DNA of 50,510 nucleotides from an uncultured Eubacteriales bacterium (GCA_902788445.1 CADAKE010000013.1:1-50510); one strand, 5' to 3'. Counted from the first letter of the stretch, positions 25,885 through 34,607 are shown. Notes: a model not told the origin generated them from the sequence alone. Translations and numbers: made by a program.

Positions 25885-27666
25885 TTGGCTGACCTTGTTG
25901 TGATCGGCGCGGGCCACGCGGGATGCGAGGCGGCGCTGTGCGGGGCCCGGATGGGGCTGGATACGTTATTGCTGACGCTGAACCTGGAATCCGTGGCGCT
26001 GATGCCGTGCAACCCCTCCATCGGCGGCACGGGGAAAGGACACCTGGTGCGGGAGGTGGACGCGCTGGGCGGAGAAATGGGCCTGGCGGCGGACGACGTG
26101 ACGCTGCAAAGCCGGATGCTGAACCGGGGCAAAGGGCCCGCGGTGCACTCCCTGCGCATCCAGGCGGACAAGCGCGTGTACCATCTGCGGATGCTGAAAA
26201 CGCTGTTCAATCAGGAACAGCTGACCATCCGGCAGGGTGAAGCGGCTGAAATCTTAACGCAAAACGGCAAAGTGTCCGGCGTCAAAACCCTGACCGGCGA
26301 CGTGGTTCCCTGCCGCGCGGTGGTGGTGTGCACGGGTGTATATCTGAAAAGCCGCATCATCATCGGCGAAGCGGAATGGGACGCCGGGCCGCAGGGGTTG
26401 ATGCCCGCGAATTATTTAAGCCAGTCATTGGCCGACCTGGGCTTTTCCCTTCGGCGCTTCAAAACCGGCACCCCCGCCCGCGTGGCGGAGAACAGCATTG
26501 ACTTTGACAAGATGGACGTGCAGCCCGGCGACGAACCGGTAACGCCTTTTTCCTTCTTAACCGACACGCCGCCCGCCAACAAGATCAACTGCTACCTGAC
26601 CTGGACAAACGAGCGCACTCACGAGATCATTAAACAGAATCTCCACCGCGCGCCCATGTTCACGGGCCAGATCAACGGCACCGGGGCGCGGTACTGCCCC
26701 TCCATCGAAACCAAGATCGTCCGCTTCGCCGACAAAGACAGGCACCAGATTTTCCTGGAGCCCGAGGGCGACGGCTACCCCGAATGGTACGTGCAGGGCA
26801 TGAGCTCCTCCATGCCGGAGGACGTGCAGTGGGCCATGTACCGCACCATTCCGGGGCTGGAGCATTGTATTTTGACCCGCCTGGCCTACGCCATCGAATA
26901 CGACTGCATCGACCCTCTGGCCCTGACCCCGCATCTGGGGGCTCGGCACATTCCCGGTTTATTCATGGCCGGGCAGATCAACGGCACCTCGGGCTACGAG
27001 GAAGCGGCGGCGCAGGGTATTTACGCCGCCATCAACGCGGGGCTGTACTGTAAGGAAAAGGAACCCTTCCTGCTCACCCGCGACCAGGCGTACATCGGCG
27101 TGCTGGCCGACGACCTGACCACCAAGGGCACCGACGAGCCCTACCGCATGATGACCAGCCGCGCGGAGCACAGGCTGTATCTGCGCCAGGATAACGCCGA
27201 TTTGCGCCTGACCTTCCGGGCGCGGGACTTGGGCCTGATCTCCGACGACCGTCTGCGCCGCGCGGAACGGAAGCAGAAGGAAACGGAAGAACTGATTCAG
27301 CGCCTCACCGACGCGGGCAAAGTGCAGGCGCTTCGCCATCCGGAAGCGCACCTGACCCTGCCCGATGGCTGGGACTACTGCGAAGGCGCGCGGGAGCAGG
27401 CGGAGATTCAAATCAAATACGAAGGCTATCTGCAAAAGGAAATGGCGCAGATCAGGCAGACCCGCGCCATGGAGGAAACCAAAATCCCCTCGGATACCGA
27501 TTATCACGCCATCGACGCCCTGCGCCTGGAAGCGCGGGAGAAATTGCAGGCGCGCAAGCCCTTGTCCCTCGGCCAGGCCAGCCGCATCCCCGGCGTGAAT
27601 CCGGCGGACATTGCCGTGCTGATGGTGTGGCTCAAGAGGCAGACAACAGGAGGAAACCATGTATAA
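25885..27666 (+). CDS. mnmG: tRNA uridine-5-carboxymethylaminomethyl modification enzyme MnmG
   Basis: 593 residues from TTG 25885, chosen because GGAGGA (25871-25876) is well placed and the protein then starts right at the FAD-binding strand (ADLVVIGAGHAGCEAAL). With MnmE it builds cmnm5U34 in tRNAs. Other motifs are CNPSIGGTGKGHLVREVD, GTGARYCPSIE with the second catalytic Cys, and GQINGTSGYEEAAAQG; the C-terminal MnmE-binding end is complete (PGVNPADIAVLMVWL). It is about 30 residues shorter than the usual 620-630. The shortfall lies around residues 470-500, between the FAD domain and the helical C-terminal domain. MnmE is not in the window. The thioesterase gene overlaps by 8 bp. Confidence 0.96.
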   Translation: MADLVVIGAGHAGCEAALCGARMGLDTLLLTLNLESVALMPCNPSIGGTGKGHLVREVDALGGEMGLAADDVTLQSRMLNRGKGPAVHSLRIQADKRVYHLRMLKTLFNQEQLTIRQGEAAEILTQNGKVSGVKTLTGDVVPCRAVVVCTGVYLKSRIIIGEAEWDAGPQGLMPANYLSQSLADLGFSLRRFKTGTPARVAENSIDFDKMDVQPGDEPVTPFSFLTDTPPANKINCYLTWTNERTHEIIKQNLHRAPMFTGQINGTGARYCPSIETKIVRFADKDRHQIFLEPEGDGYPEWYVQGMSSSMPEDVQWAMYRTIPGLEHCILTRLAYAIEYDCIDPLALTPHLGARHIPGLFMAGQINGTSGYEEAAAQGIYAAINAGLYCKEKEPFLLTRDQAYIGVLADDLTTKGTDEPYRMMTSRAEHRLYLRQDNADLRLTFRARDLGLISDDRLRRAERKQKETEELIQRLTDAGKVQALRHPEAHLTLPDGWDYCEGAREQAEIQIKYEGYLQKEMAQIRQTRAMEETKIPSDTDYHAIDALRLEAREKLQARKPLSLGQASRIPGVNPADIAVLMVWLKRQTTGGNHV

Positions 27667-28396
27667 AACGTATCAGGAAGAATTTGTCCTTCGCAGCTGT
27701 GACTGTGATTTCATGGGCGCATGGCGGCCCAGCGCCATCATGCAGACGATGCAGGAAATTTCCGGCACCCATTCGGAACTCCTTGGCTGCGGCCGGAACA
27801 CGCTGATTCAGCAGAACATTGTCTGGGTGCTGACCCGCGCCGAAATCCACATGGAGCGGTATCCCAAGATCGGCGACCGCGTCACCGCCGAAACCTTCCC
27901 CACCGCCAACCGCCGCTGGTTCTTCCCACGCTACTATTTCTTCCGGGACGAGCGGGGCGAGGCGCTGGGCTATGCCGCCACGCTGTGGGCGCTGATGGAC
28001 ATCAACGACCGGCGAATGCTGCCGCCCGGCGACGTGGCGCGGGTGCTCCCGGACAACGCCGACCTGCCGCTGCCCATGGGCCTGCCCGCCACGGTGGACA
28101 TGGTGAACGGGGAGGAAAACGTGACCCGCCGCGTGCCCATGTACTTTGACCTGGACGTGAACATGCACGTGAACAACACCCGCTACGCCGACTGGGCCTG
28201 CGACGCCCTGGGCGTGGACGTGATGCGCAAATACTGCCTGGACACGCTGCTGGTGAACCTGTCCGCCGAAGTCCGGCCCGACCAGGCGATCATGCTGCAC
28301 AGCGCGGTGAGCGAAAACCAGTTCCGCGTCGCGGGCTACCATGAGGACAGGATGCACTTTGAGCTCGGCGGCAAACTGCGGGAGCGGGACGCATAA
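27659..28396 (+). CDS. Acyl-ACP thioesterase-like protein
   Basis: 245 residues with two hot-dog domains (about 1-135 and 150-240), as in bacterial FatA/FatB-like proteins (PF01643). The second domain has DLDVNMHVNNTRYADW with the Asp-Asn-His set (Asp166, Asn168, His170) used for thioester hydrolysis. Such enzymes release free fatty acids from acyl-ACP, and in anaerobes may also act on acyl-CoA. The chain length cannot be told. AGGAGG precedes ATG 27659. It shares a transcript with mnmG and is closed by a terminator at 28403. Confidence 0.9.
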   Translation: MYKTYQEEFVLRSCDCDFMGAWRPSAIMQTMQEISGTHSELLGCGRNTLIQQNIVWVLTRAEIHMERYPKIGDRVTAETFPTANRRWFFPRYYFFRDERGEALGYAATLWALMDINDRRMLPPGDVARVLPDNADLPLPMGLPATVDMVNGEENVTRRVPMYFDLDVNMHVNNTRYADWACDALGVDVMRKYCLDTLLVNLSAEVRPDQAIMLHSAVSENQFRVAGYHEDRMHFELGGKLRERDA

Positions 28397-28402
28397 ATCA
28401 TT

Positions 28403-28444
28403 AAACCAGATGGGAAACGGATTGCGCCGTTTCCCATCTGGTTT
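28403..28444. terminator. Bidirectional intrinsic terminator between convergent genes
   Basis: A perfect 18-bp stem (28403-28420 with 28427-28444; begins AAACCAGATGGG) with a six-base loop. The stem ends in AAA/TTT so it can serve both the thioesterase gene and the minus-strand gene whose stop begins at 28445. Confidence 0.85.
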
Positions 28445-29965
28445 TCAATTTGCAAGCGCAACCGTGATGGTTTCACCGATGGCAGGCCCGGAGGCGTACA
28501 CGGGGCACAGCCCCAGCACCACGGTACCGTTTGGAATCACGGAGGAAAAAGCAAAGGTTTCACTTTGACTGATATAGCCGACCGCGTGGGTCACTTCGTC
28601 GATCAGCAGATTGTTGGCGTATAGCTTATAGCCGATCACCCGGTCGGCGCTGCCGCTTTTCCAGGCGGATGGGCCGTTGACGATAATCGCAATGTTGGCG
28701 GCAAGGATGTTTTCGTAGGTCATTTCAACCGTGGCCTGGGCGGAATAAACTTGATTCTGGAATGAAGCGGAAAAGGATTTGCGGATGCTCCGGCTGACCG
28801 CGCTCACCGGCACAAAGCCGCGCACGGGCTGGCCGGAAACGTTCGCTTCCACATACACCCAGTTTCCCATCACGGCGAGCCATGTAACGGCGTCGCCGCT
28901 GTTCAGGGTGCAAAGGGCGGTTTGGCTCCGCAGCGGGTCGTCGGTCAAAGCGGTTGAAGTGATAATGGATGCATCAGTATAAACGAATGCAAGCGGAGAA
29001 ACGTGTGTTCCGCCCGGCAGCGCGGACTGGGGGATATAGCCGAAACGGTTCTGGGCGGACGAAAGATCGTACTGAATCAGGATGTATCCGTTTTCGGAGC
29101 CGAACACCTGAATCCAGTCGTTGGTGGACACGGAGGCGCGGCCGTTGTTCGCCCGCAGGTACTGCGCGCCTGGACCGGAATACACCTCGTATTTCTGCCC
29201 GCCGGTGAATCTGACGCGCTGGGCGTTCAGTTCCCCGGAAGGAATCGCGGGCGGGTTGGTCAGCTTTTCCTTGGCTTCCTGCAAGGACTTGGGAAACGCC
29301 TCCCAGCTGAAATACCGCAGGTTGGTTTCCACCACGCCCTTCGCGGTGCCCTGCGGTGCCAGTTCAAAGTACGTCGTGACGCCCTCTTCCGTCAGCCTCG
29401 CCTCGCTGTATTTCGTGCCGAAAGCGTTCGCGTGGAGCCAGCGCACATGCCATTGGCCGCTTGGGTCGCAGTCGGCCCACATGCTCCAGTTGAAATATTC
29501 CTCGTTATCCGCAACCTGAAACCGGATGGCGATGGCCGCGTCGGAGAGGGTGAAGCGGCTGTCGGCATCGGCGGAGGATGCGGAAGGATACGTTTCGATG
29601 GTGTACCCGTCAATGTTCGCCAGCTCGAACCTGCCCGGGCCCTGGGGGATGGCGCTGTCGGTGGTCAGGAAATGGCGAAACGCCTGCCCGCCACTGCTTC
29701 GGAAGCCGTAGAGCACGTTATGGCCATCCTTTTGCGCCACGGCGAAAGCATAGCCGTGCCACGCGCCGTTGACCATCCGGGCGGTTTCCGCGTAGCTGTA
29801 CCAGCCGATGGTATAGCCCGTGAAGGACGGGTCGGAGAAGAATTCCAGCACCGCGTCGGGAATCTGCGCCGTGGACTGGAAATACGCGCCATCCGCGTTC
29901 GCGAAGGCAGGGGCGCAGGCTGCCAGCAGCGCCAGGCAAAAGAGAACAGATACGATTCGTTTCAT
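28445..29965 (-). CDS. Secreted protein with SH3-like repeats, function unknown
   Basis: 506 residues. ATG 29965 follows AAAGGAG, and the product begins MKRIVSVLFCLALLAACAPAFA, a signal peptide. LAAC at 12-15 also fits a lipobox, so it may be a lipoprotein; AFA-NA offers a signal peptidase I alternative. Two bacterial SH3-like modules are likely at about 250-320 (YEVYSGPGAQYLRA...WIQVFGSENGYILIQY) and about 330-400 (GDAVTWLAVMGNWVYVEA). Residues 25-230 are an unrecognised domain, and 405-506 look like an Ig-type or jelly-roll end. SH3 modules suggest binding to cell wall or surface glycans. The Shine-Dalgarno is inside a 12-bp stem (see 29978-30023). Confidence 0.82.
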   Translation of the reverse strand: MKRIVSVLFCLALLAACAPAFANADGAYFQSTAQIPDAVLEFFSDPSFTGYTIGWYSYAETARMVNGAWHGYAFAVAQKDGHNVLYGFRSSGGQAFRHFLTTDSAIPQGPGRFELANIDGYTIETYPSASSADADSRFTLSDAAIAIRFQVADNEEYFNWSMWADCDPSGQWHVRWLHANAFGTKYSEARLTEEGVTTYFELAPQGTAKGVVETNLRYFSWEAFPKSLQEAKEKLTNPPAIPSGELNAQRVRFTGGQKYEVYSGPGAQYLRANNGRASVSTNDWIQVFGSENGYILIQYDLSSAQNRFGYIPQSALPGGTHVSPLAFVYTDASIITSTALTDDPLRSQTALCTLNSGDAVTWLAVMGNWVYVEANVSGQPVRGFVPVSAVSRSIRKSFSASFQNQVYSAQATVEMTYENILAANIAIIVNGPSAWKSGSADRVIGYKLYANNLLIDEVTHAVGYISQSETFAFSSVIPNGTVVLGLCPVYASGPAIGETITVALAN

Positions 29966-29977
29966 TGTGAAAACGCT

Positions 29978-30023
29978 CCTTTCAATGGTTTTGAGGGTTC
30001 CGCTTTTTATGACCATTGAAAGG
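29978..30023 (-). promoter_or_regulatory. 5'-leader hairpin that would hide the Shine-Dalgarno of the SH3 protein gene
   Basis: On the minus strand CCTTTCAATGGT (30023-30012) pairs perfectly with ACCATTGAAAGG (29989-29978), loop 22 nt. The 3' arm contains the AAAGG of the AAAGGAG ribosome binding site 12 nt before ATG 29965. In RNA this stem would block translation unless opened. The rest of 30024-30227 is AT-rich and shows nothing else I can support. Confidence 0.6.
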
Positions 30024-30227
30024 GGCGAATTGTTTCATTCAAAAGAGGGGATTTCATTTTTTTCTTTGGTTTTCAAATATGCCCTTCTTCCCGGTTCGTT
30101 GCGAAATCCTGCCGATATTTCACGAAAAATTCTGTCTTTTGTTGTTTTTGCGCAAAATCTGACGAGGGGAAAGTGATTGTATTCGTGTTGAATTTATGGT
30201 ATGCTATAGCGGTGGAGGAATGAACCC

Positions 30228-30818
30228 ATGGACGCAAGATTATTGCAGGCTTCCTGCATTGTATTTGACGTCGGCAATGTGTTGCTGACGTTTGAGCCAG
30301 ACAGGGTGATGGAGCTCATCCCCGCGGAACACCGGGAGGCCCTGCGCCAGGCGATGTTCGGCCAGGACTGGCGCTGGAGCGCGTTTGACTTGGGCGCGGA
30401 AACCAACGAAGACATTGCCCGGAGCATGGCGGAAAAAGCGAACGTGCCCGGAGGGACGGACATGGTGCTGGAAGCGCTGTACCGTTTCCCGGAAACGATG
30501 CGCCCCCTGCCGCTGTACCAAATGATTCCCGAACTGAAACAAATGGGCAAAAGGCTTTACGGCCTGACCAACTACGGCGAGCCGTCCTTTACCTACACGA
30601 TGGCGCGGTTTCACCATCTCCAATTGCTGGACGGCATCGTGGTGTCCAACCGGGAAAAGATCACCAAGCCCGACCCCGCGATTTTCGCCCTGCTGACAGA
30701 ACGGTACGGTCTTGTGCCGGATGAATCTCTGTTCATTGACGACAGCTTGGCCAACGTGCAGGCGGCCCAGGCGGCCGGGTTCCACATCTGGCACTACGCG
30801 GACGAAGACACGCTGTAA
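30228..30818 (+). CDS. HAD-superfamily hydrolase (YihX-like)
   Basis: 196 residues. Motif I is FDVGNVLL with nucleophile Asp14. The second Asp of the usual DxD is Gly, as in the YihX/alpha-glucose-1-phosphatase and epoxide-hydrolase-like branch (FDxGNV). Motif II is LTNYGE with Thr, motif III is Lys in KITKPDPAIF, and motif IV is FIDDS. A helical cap lies at about 25-90. Probable function is a phosphatase on a small sugar phosphate or similar metabolite; the substrate is unknown. The ribosome binding site is GGAGG just before ATG 30228. It is a single-gene unit. Confidence 0.88.
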   Translation: MDARLLQASCIVFDVGNVLLTFEPDRVMELIPAEHREALRQAMFGQDWRWSAFDLGAETNEDIARSMAEKANVPGGTDMVLEALYRFPETMRPLPLYQMIPELKQMGKRLYGLTNYGEPSFTYTMARFHHLQLLDGIVVSNREKITKPDPAIFALLTERYGLVPDESLFIDDSLANVQAAQAAGFHIWHYADEDTL

Positions 30819-30915
30819 TGTTTTTCTCCATTGCATGGAACAAATTCCGCTTTTTATGCGTCTATGTAGATAGAAAGCTTCAACCATCGCAAGGAATTGG
30901 AAGGAAGGATGAACC

Positions 30916-32352
30916 ATGAAGTCTGTGAAAACGCGGCTGCTGGCGCTGCTTATGCTGCTGGCGCTGGTGCTGGGCGGCTGCTATGTGGACCCGAACAACG
31001 CGGTCAACAGCAACCAGAACGGCAATTTGAATTTTCCCACCTATCCCGGCGCGACGGAGGAACCCGCCGCCGCCGCGACGCCTGACCCGACCGATACGCC
31101 GGACAATCCCGTCCAGCCGATCGAGACGGAGCAGGTCGTGGCGACCGCGCCGCCCTCCGGCGGCAGCTACGGCTATGTGACCGTCGGCCCGATGATCACT
31201 TCCAGCATAAGCACCCAGGGCCAGAGCACCGCGACGCCCGTCCCCTCCCCCACGCCCAAGCCCACCGCCACGCCCTTCACCTCCCTGAAGCTCGGTTCCA
31301 CCGGCCAGGACGTGCGCAATGTGCAGCAGAAATTAAAGCAGCTGGGCTTCCTCAAGGGCAATGTGGACGGCGACTTTGGCAAGGCCACGGAAGAAGCCGT
31401 GAAGGCTTTCCAGAAGCAGTACGGCCTGGAAGTGGACGGCAAGGTCGGCGCGAACACCCTGGCCAAGCTCCAAACCGCCCGCGCCACCATGCGGCCCGCC
31501 GTGACCGCCACCCCAAAGAAAACCGCGACCCCCAAGCCCAACTATAACAGCAACACCTATCTTCGCAACGGCGACAGCAGCAGCCAGGTGCGTTCCATGC
31601 AGACCCGGCTGATCGAACTGGGTTATCTGGTGGGCAAGGCGACCGCCAATTTTGACAACGCCACCGAAGCGGGCGTGATCGCTTTCCAGCGCCGCAACAC
31701 CAGCTACGCTGACGGCGTGGCCGGCCCGGAAACGCTGAAAGCCCTGTATTCCTCCTCCGCCAGCAAAACGTCCTCTCCCTCCGGCATCGTGGGCCTGTCC
31801 CTGCGCGAGGGCAGCAAGGAAACCGCCGCCGTGCGCCTGCTGCAGCAGCGGCTGAAAAACCTGGGCTTCTACCGCGGCAGCGTGGACGGTTCCTTCGGCT
31901 CCGGCACCACGGACGCGGTGAAATCCTTCCAGCGGGCCAACAGCCTGACCGCTGACGGCGTCGCGGGCGGCGGCACGCTGAACCGGCTGTTCGCCAGTTC
32001 CGCCAAATCCGCCACCGTCACCGCCGCACCCCGGCCCACCGCCACCCCGCGGCCTACGCTCCGGCCCACCCAGTCTCCCCTGCCGCCCAACATTTACGTG
32101 CTGGTCACCCCCGCGCCCTATGGCTATTATGCCACCCTGCGCCGCGGCATGTACGGCAACCCCGTGCAGGAGATGCAGGAAGCGCTGCGCAACCAGGGCT
32201 ATTACTTCGGCGCGACGGACGGCTATTTCGGTGAAGGCACCGAGAACGCCGTGAAGTCCTTCCAGCGCACCAACGGCCTGGATGTGGACGGCGTCGCCGG
32301 ACCCGCCACCCTGCGCACGCTGCTCTATGGGCCGTACCCCTATGGTTCTTGA
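30916..32352 (+). CDS. Lipoprotein with four peptidoglycan-binding domains
   Basis: 478 residues. Signal peptide with lipobox LGGC (lipidated Cys22), a Pro/Thr-rich spacer (about 40-122) and four PG_binding_1 repeats at about 126-186, 215-277, 294-359 and 407-470. Each has the pattern V-x-x-(L/M)Q-x-x-L-x-x-x-G(F/Y) and a FG-x-x-T-x-x-AV-x-x-FQ helix. Pro/Thr-rich TATP linkers separate them. No catalytic domain is seen, so it is probably a wall-anchoring surface lipoprotein. Repeat 2 is the most divergent. GGAAGGA precedes ATG 30916. Confidence 0.9.
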   Translation: MKSVKTRLLALLMLLALVLGGCYVDPNNAVNSNQNGNLNFPTYPGATEEPAAAATPDPTDTPDNPVQPIETEQVVATAPPSGGSYGYVTVGPMITSSISTQGQSTATPVPSPTPKPTATPFTSLKLGSTGQDVRNVQQKLKQLGFLKGNVDGDFGKATEEAVKAFQKQYGLEVDGKVGANTLAKLQTARATMRPAVTATPKKTATPKPNYNSNTYLRNGDSSSQVRSMQTRLIELGYLVGKATANFDNATEAGVIAFQRRNTSYADGVAGPETLKALYSSSASKTSSPSGIVGLSLREGSKETAAVRLLQQRLKNLGFYRGSVDGSFGSGTTDAVKSFQRANSLTADGVAGGGTLNRLFASSAKSATVTAAPRPTATPRPTLRPTQSPLPPNIYVLVTPAPYGYYATLRRGMYGNPVQEMQEALRNQGYYFGATDGYFGEGTENAVKSFQRTNGLDVDGVAGPATLRTLLYGPYPYGS

Positions 32353-32376
32353 TCGTTCATTTAATCAATAACAAGT

Positions 32377-32507
32377 CAGGAGATAGGAGATAGCAGAGAG
32401 AAGATAGGAGATTTATCGTGCTCTTGCTTTTTGACGGGCGTTAGACTTCCGTCATTGCATACGACTGTATAAATCTCCTCTCTCCTATCTTCTATCTCCT
32501 ATCTTTT
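32377..32507. repeat. Heptad inverted repeat, GGAGANA family, copy B2
   Basis: Left arm 32377-32415 (GGAGATA heptads with one AGCAGAGAG interruption), right arm 32470-32504 (CTCCTCT, CTCCTAT, CTTCTAT, CTCCTAT). The 54-bp loop has GGGCGTTAGACTT, nearly the same as in B1. It lies between the lipoprotein and the radical SAM gene, ending about 20 bp before the ribosome binding site of the latter. Confidence 0.8.
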
Positions 32508-32542
32508 TACTTTACAACCTGTTTTCTTTGGAGGCTTACATA

Positions 32543-33667
32543 ATGAAAATATCCAAGAGGGACGCGCTTTCCTGGTTTGAGTTTTTCGCCTCCCTGCCCG
32601 AGGACGAGGACTTGATGCCGGGGCAGATGGAAATCGCCCTGTCGGTGTTCGCGCAGATCGAAACGGCGGTCAGCGCGAAGCACAAGGAACTGATGGCAAA
32701 CATCCCGCATCTGAAAACACTCGAGGGAAGAACCTATTATGTGGGGGATGAAAGCAAATTCCCCGGTGGGTGCCGCTCCTGCCTGCTGGGCACCGGGCTG
32801 TCCGCCGTGCGGAAAACCAACAAATGCGACGCCGCCTGCAAGTTCTGTTATGACTACGGCTGCCTGGACGCCCAGCCGCCGGTAGGCGAGGGGATGTGGG
32901 AAATCGGCGGGACGAAGTTCTACGAGGACGATCTTGACCTGCTGCTCTCCATCCACAAAAAGCCCACAGGCATTGCTTATGTGTACCTGGAACCCTTCAT
33001 GGAGATCGAAAAATATTACGGCGTGGTGCGCACCTTCCATGCGGCGGGCATTCATCAGCACCTCTACACCAACGGCATTCACGCCAACCGGGAAAACCTG
33101 AAAGCCCTGGCCGACGCCGGGCTGGATGAAATCCGCTTTAACCTGGGCGCGTCCAACTGCGCGGCGCGCGTGATTGAAAACATGGCCATCGCCCGGGAAT
33201 ACTTCCCGCGTGTGGGCATCGAAACGCCCATGTCGCCGGAGTTCTACGAAGCGTTCATGGAGAAAAAATATCCCATCTTCGCCACCGGCGTGGACTTCAT
33301 CAACTGCGCTGAACTGCACCTGAACGAAAACAACGTCGGGAATTATGCCGGAGAAAGCCTGTACCTCTGCCGCCAGGGCTACGTCTCCCCCATTTTCAGC
33401 CGGAACCTGACGCTGCAATTCATGCGCGTGGCCGATGAAGAAAACTGGCCCCTCCTGGTGCACGACTGCTCCAACCGCACCAAGTTCGCCCGTGACCTGA
33501 ACCTGCGGGCCAAGGAGGGCGGCTGGTTCGGCCAGAGCAGCTACGGCTGCGAGTTTTCCCGCCTCCCCTATGCCGCCTTCCTGCCCACGCTGCAAGACCC
33601 GGATTTTCAATTCATCGAAGAGGAACCCATGCCGAAAGGCTTTGGCATAGGAGACATTATCCTGTAA
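32543..33667 (+). CDS. Radical SAM protein of unknown substrate
   Basis: 374 residues from ATG 32543 (TTTGGAGG at 32527-32534 upstream). The radical SAM cluster motif is CDAACKFC (Cys95, 99, 102), followed by Tyr in FCY. Additional Cys77 and Cys80 (GGCRSC) just before the motif and Cys107 after it may hold another metal or cluster. The YLEPFMEIE and HQHLYTNGIHA segments fit the barrel strands. The C-terminal 150 residues contain two further Cys (LYLCRQGY, HDCSNRTKF). The reaction is unknown. No carrier peptide, activase partner or cofactor operon is adjacent. Confidence 0.88.
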   Translation: MKISKRDALSWFEFFASLPEDEDLMPGQMEIALSVFAQIETAVSAKHKELMANIPHLKTLEGRTYYVGDESKFPGGCRSCLLGTGLSAVRKTNKCDAACKFCYDYGCLDAQPPVGEGMWEIGGTKFYEDDLDLLLSIHKKPTGIAYVYLEPFMEIEKYYGVVRTFHAAGIHQHLYTNGIHANRENLKALADAGLDEIRFNLGASNCAARVIENMAIAREYFPRVGIETPMSPEFYEAFMEKKYPIFATGVDFINCAELHLNENNVGNYAGESLYLCRQGYVSPIFSRNLTLQFMRVADEENWPLLVHDCSNRTKFARDLNLRAKEGGWFGQSSYGCEFSRLPYAAFLPTLQDPDFQFIEEEPMPKGFGIGDIIL

Positions 33668-33672
33668 TTCAA

Positions 33673-33697
33673 AAACCACCGGCCAGTCCGGTGGTTT
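33673..33697. terminator. Terminator-like hairpin after the radical SAM gene
   Basis: A 10-bp perfect stem AAACCACCGG / CCGGTGGTTT with a 5-nt loop, placed 5 bp after the stop. A second copy with one loop change is at 33941-33965, next to the convergent methyltransferase gene. Confidence 0.7.
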
Positions 33698-33966
33698 CAG
33701 GGCGTCGAAAAAATTTTCGACACCCTGCGAAGGAAAGGCCAAAAATTGTTCTTTCCTTCGGTGCATCAATTTCTTGCAAAAAGGCATTTTCGCAAGCGAA
33801 AACGCTCTTTTGGCGGCCAGAAATTGATAGCGGAAGCAACATTCTGTTGCTCCTCGCCGCCACGCAGGTCGCCGGCTGCGGATAAAAAATCGAAGGGCTG
33901 CGGCCCTTCGATGCATCCTGGAACTTTGTCGATCGTATAAAACCACCGGACAGTCCGGTGGTTTTC
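33673..33966. repeat. Array of seven consecutive hairpins between convergent genes
   Basis: This 314-bp gap holds no ORF of note but seven back-to-back palindromes: the ACCACCGG hairpin (33673-33697), TCGAAAA/TTTTCGA within CAGGG/CCCTG (33698-33727), CGAAGGAAAG/CTTTCCTTCG (33728-33760), a long imperfect one from ATCAATTTCT to AGAAATTGAT (33765-33828), AGCAACA/TGTTGCT (33834-33850), CGAAGGGC/GCCCTTCG (33891-33910), and the second ACCACCGG hairpin (33941-33965). The two end hairpins are near-identical and bracket the array. Confidence 0.75.
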
Positions 33967-33981
33967 ATCTATCCGAAGTAT

Positions 33982-34545
33982 TTACTTTTCCTTTTCGCGG
34001 GCGGTATCCACCTGGCCCGGTTTCCAGCCGACAATCGCTCCGCACAGCCAGGTTGCCCGGAAGGAAACTTCCCGGAAGCCCGCTTCCTGCATCAGGCGCA
34101 TGATCTCCCGGCGGTTCAGTTCCCCATCGCCCCGGAAAGCGAGCAGGCGCGAAGCCATCACGAACTGTCCGCCCGGCTGGAGCACGCGAAACACTTCATC
34201 CAGGATGCGCTTTGGGTCGCCCTTCATATGCGCGGGCAGCAGCACTTCATCAAACGTGTTGTCCCGCCAGGGAATATCTTCCATCGGCGCGGGGATAACG
34301 TCCGCCTCGCCCAGCATTTCGCTGATTGCCCGGGCCTGTTCCCCACGCTTGCACATCCCGCACAGGGTCAGCTTCAATTGGTCGTTCAGGTAGGCCAGCA
34401 TCTGGCCTTCGCCGCAGGCCATGTCCAAAATTTTATCGTGTTCCTCTATGGCCGCCCAGGACACACACGCCCGCATGGCGGCGTTCATTCGCTGATTCAC
34501 GCCCTCCAGTGAGACGCGTCCCACCGTTTGCGTTTTTGTCAGCAT
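33982..34545 (-). CDS. Class I SAM-dependent methyltransferase
   Basis: 187 residues. Motif I LDMACGEG (40-47) for S-adenosylmethionine, a GMCKRGEQ segment at the position of the ribose-binding acidic loop, and FDEVLLPAH with the post-motif FRVLQPGGQFVMAS match the Methyltransf_11-type fold. The acceptor is unknown. GGAGGAAG lies before ATG 34545. It is transcribed from a promoter at 34608-34616 and converges with the radical SAM gene. The C-terminal AREKEK tail is charged. Nothing near it points to a pathway. Confidence 0.85.
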   Translation of the reverse strand: MLTKTQTVGRVSLEGVNQRMNAAMRACVSWAAIEEHDKILDMACGEGQMLAYLNDQLKLTLCGMCKRGEQARAISEMLGEADVIPAPMEDIPWRDNTFDEVLLPAHMKGDPKRILDEVFRVLQPGGQFVMASRLLAFRGDGELNRREIMRLMQEAGFREVSFRATWLCGAIVGWKPGQVDTAREKEK

Positions 34546-34607
34546 ACTGCATCTTCCTCCCTCCGGGATACTCGCGTAAAAAACGAGAATATTTCCTGTA
34601 CTTCACT

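Noticed and set aside
28445..30016. Start of the SH3 protein gene at 30016
   Set aside because: It would place 17 unlike residues before a good signal peptide, and the ribosome binding site belongs to ATG 29965.
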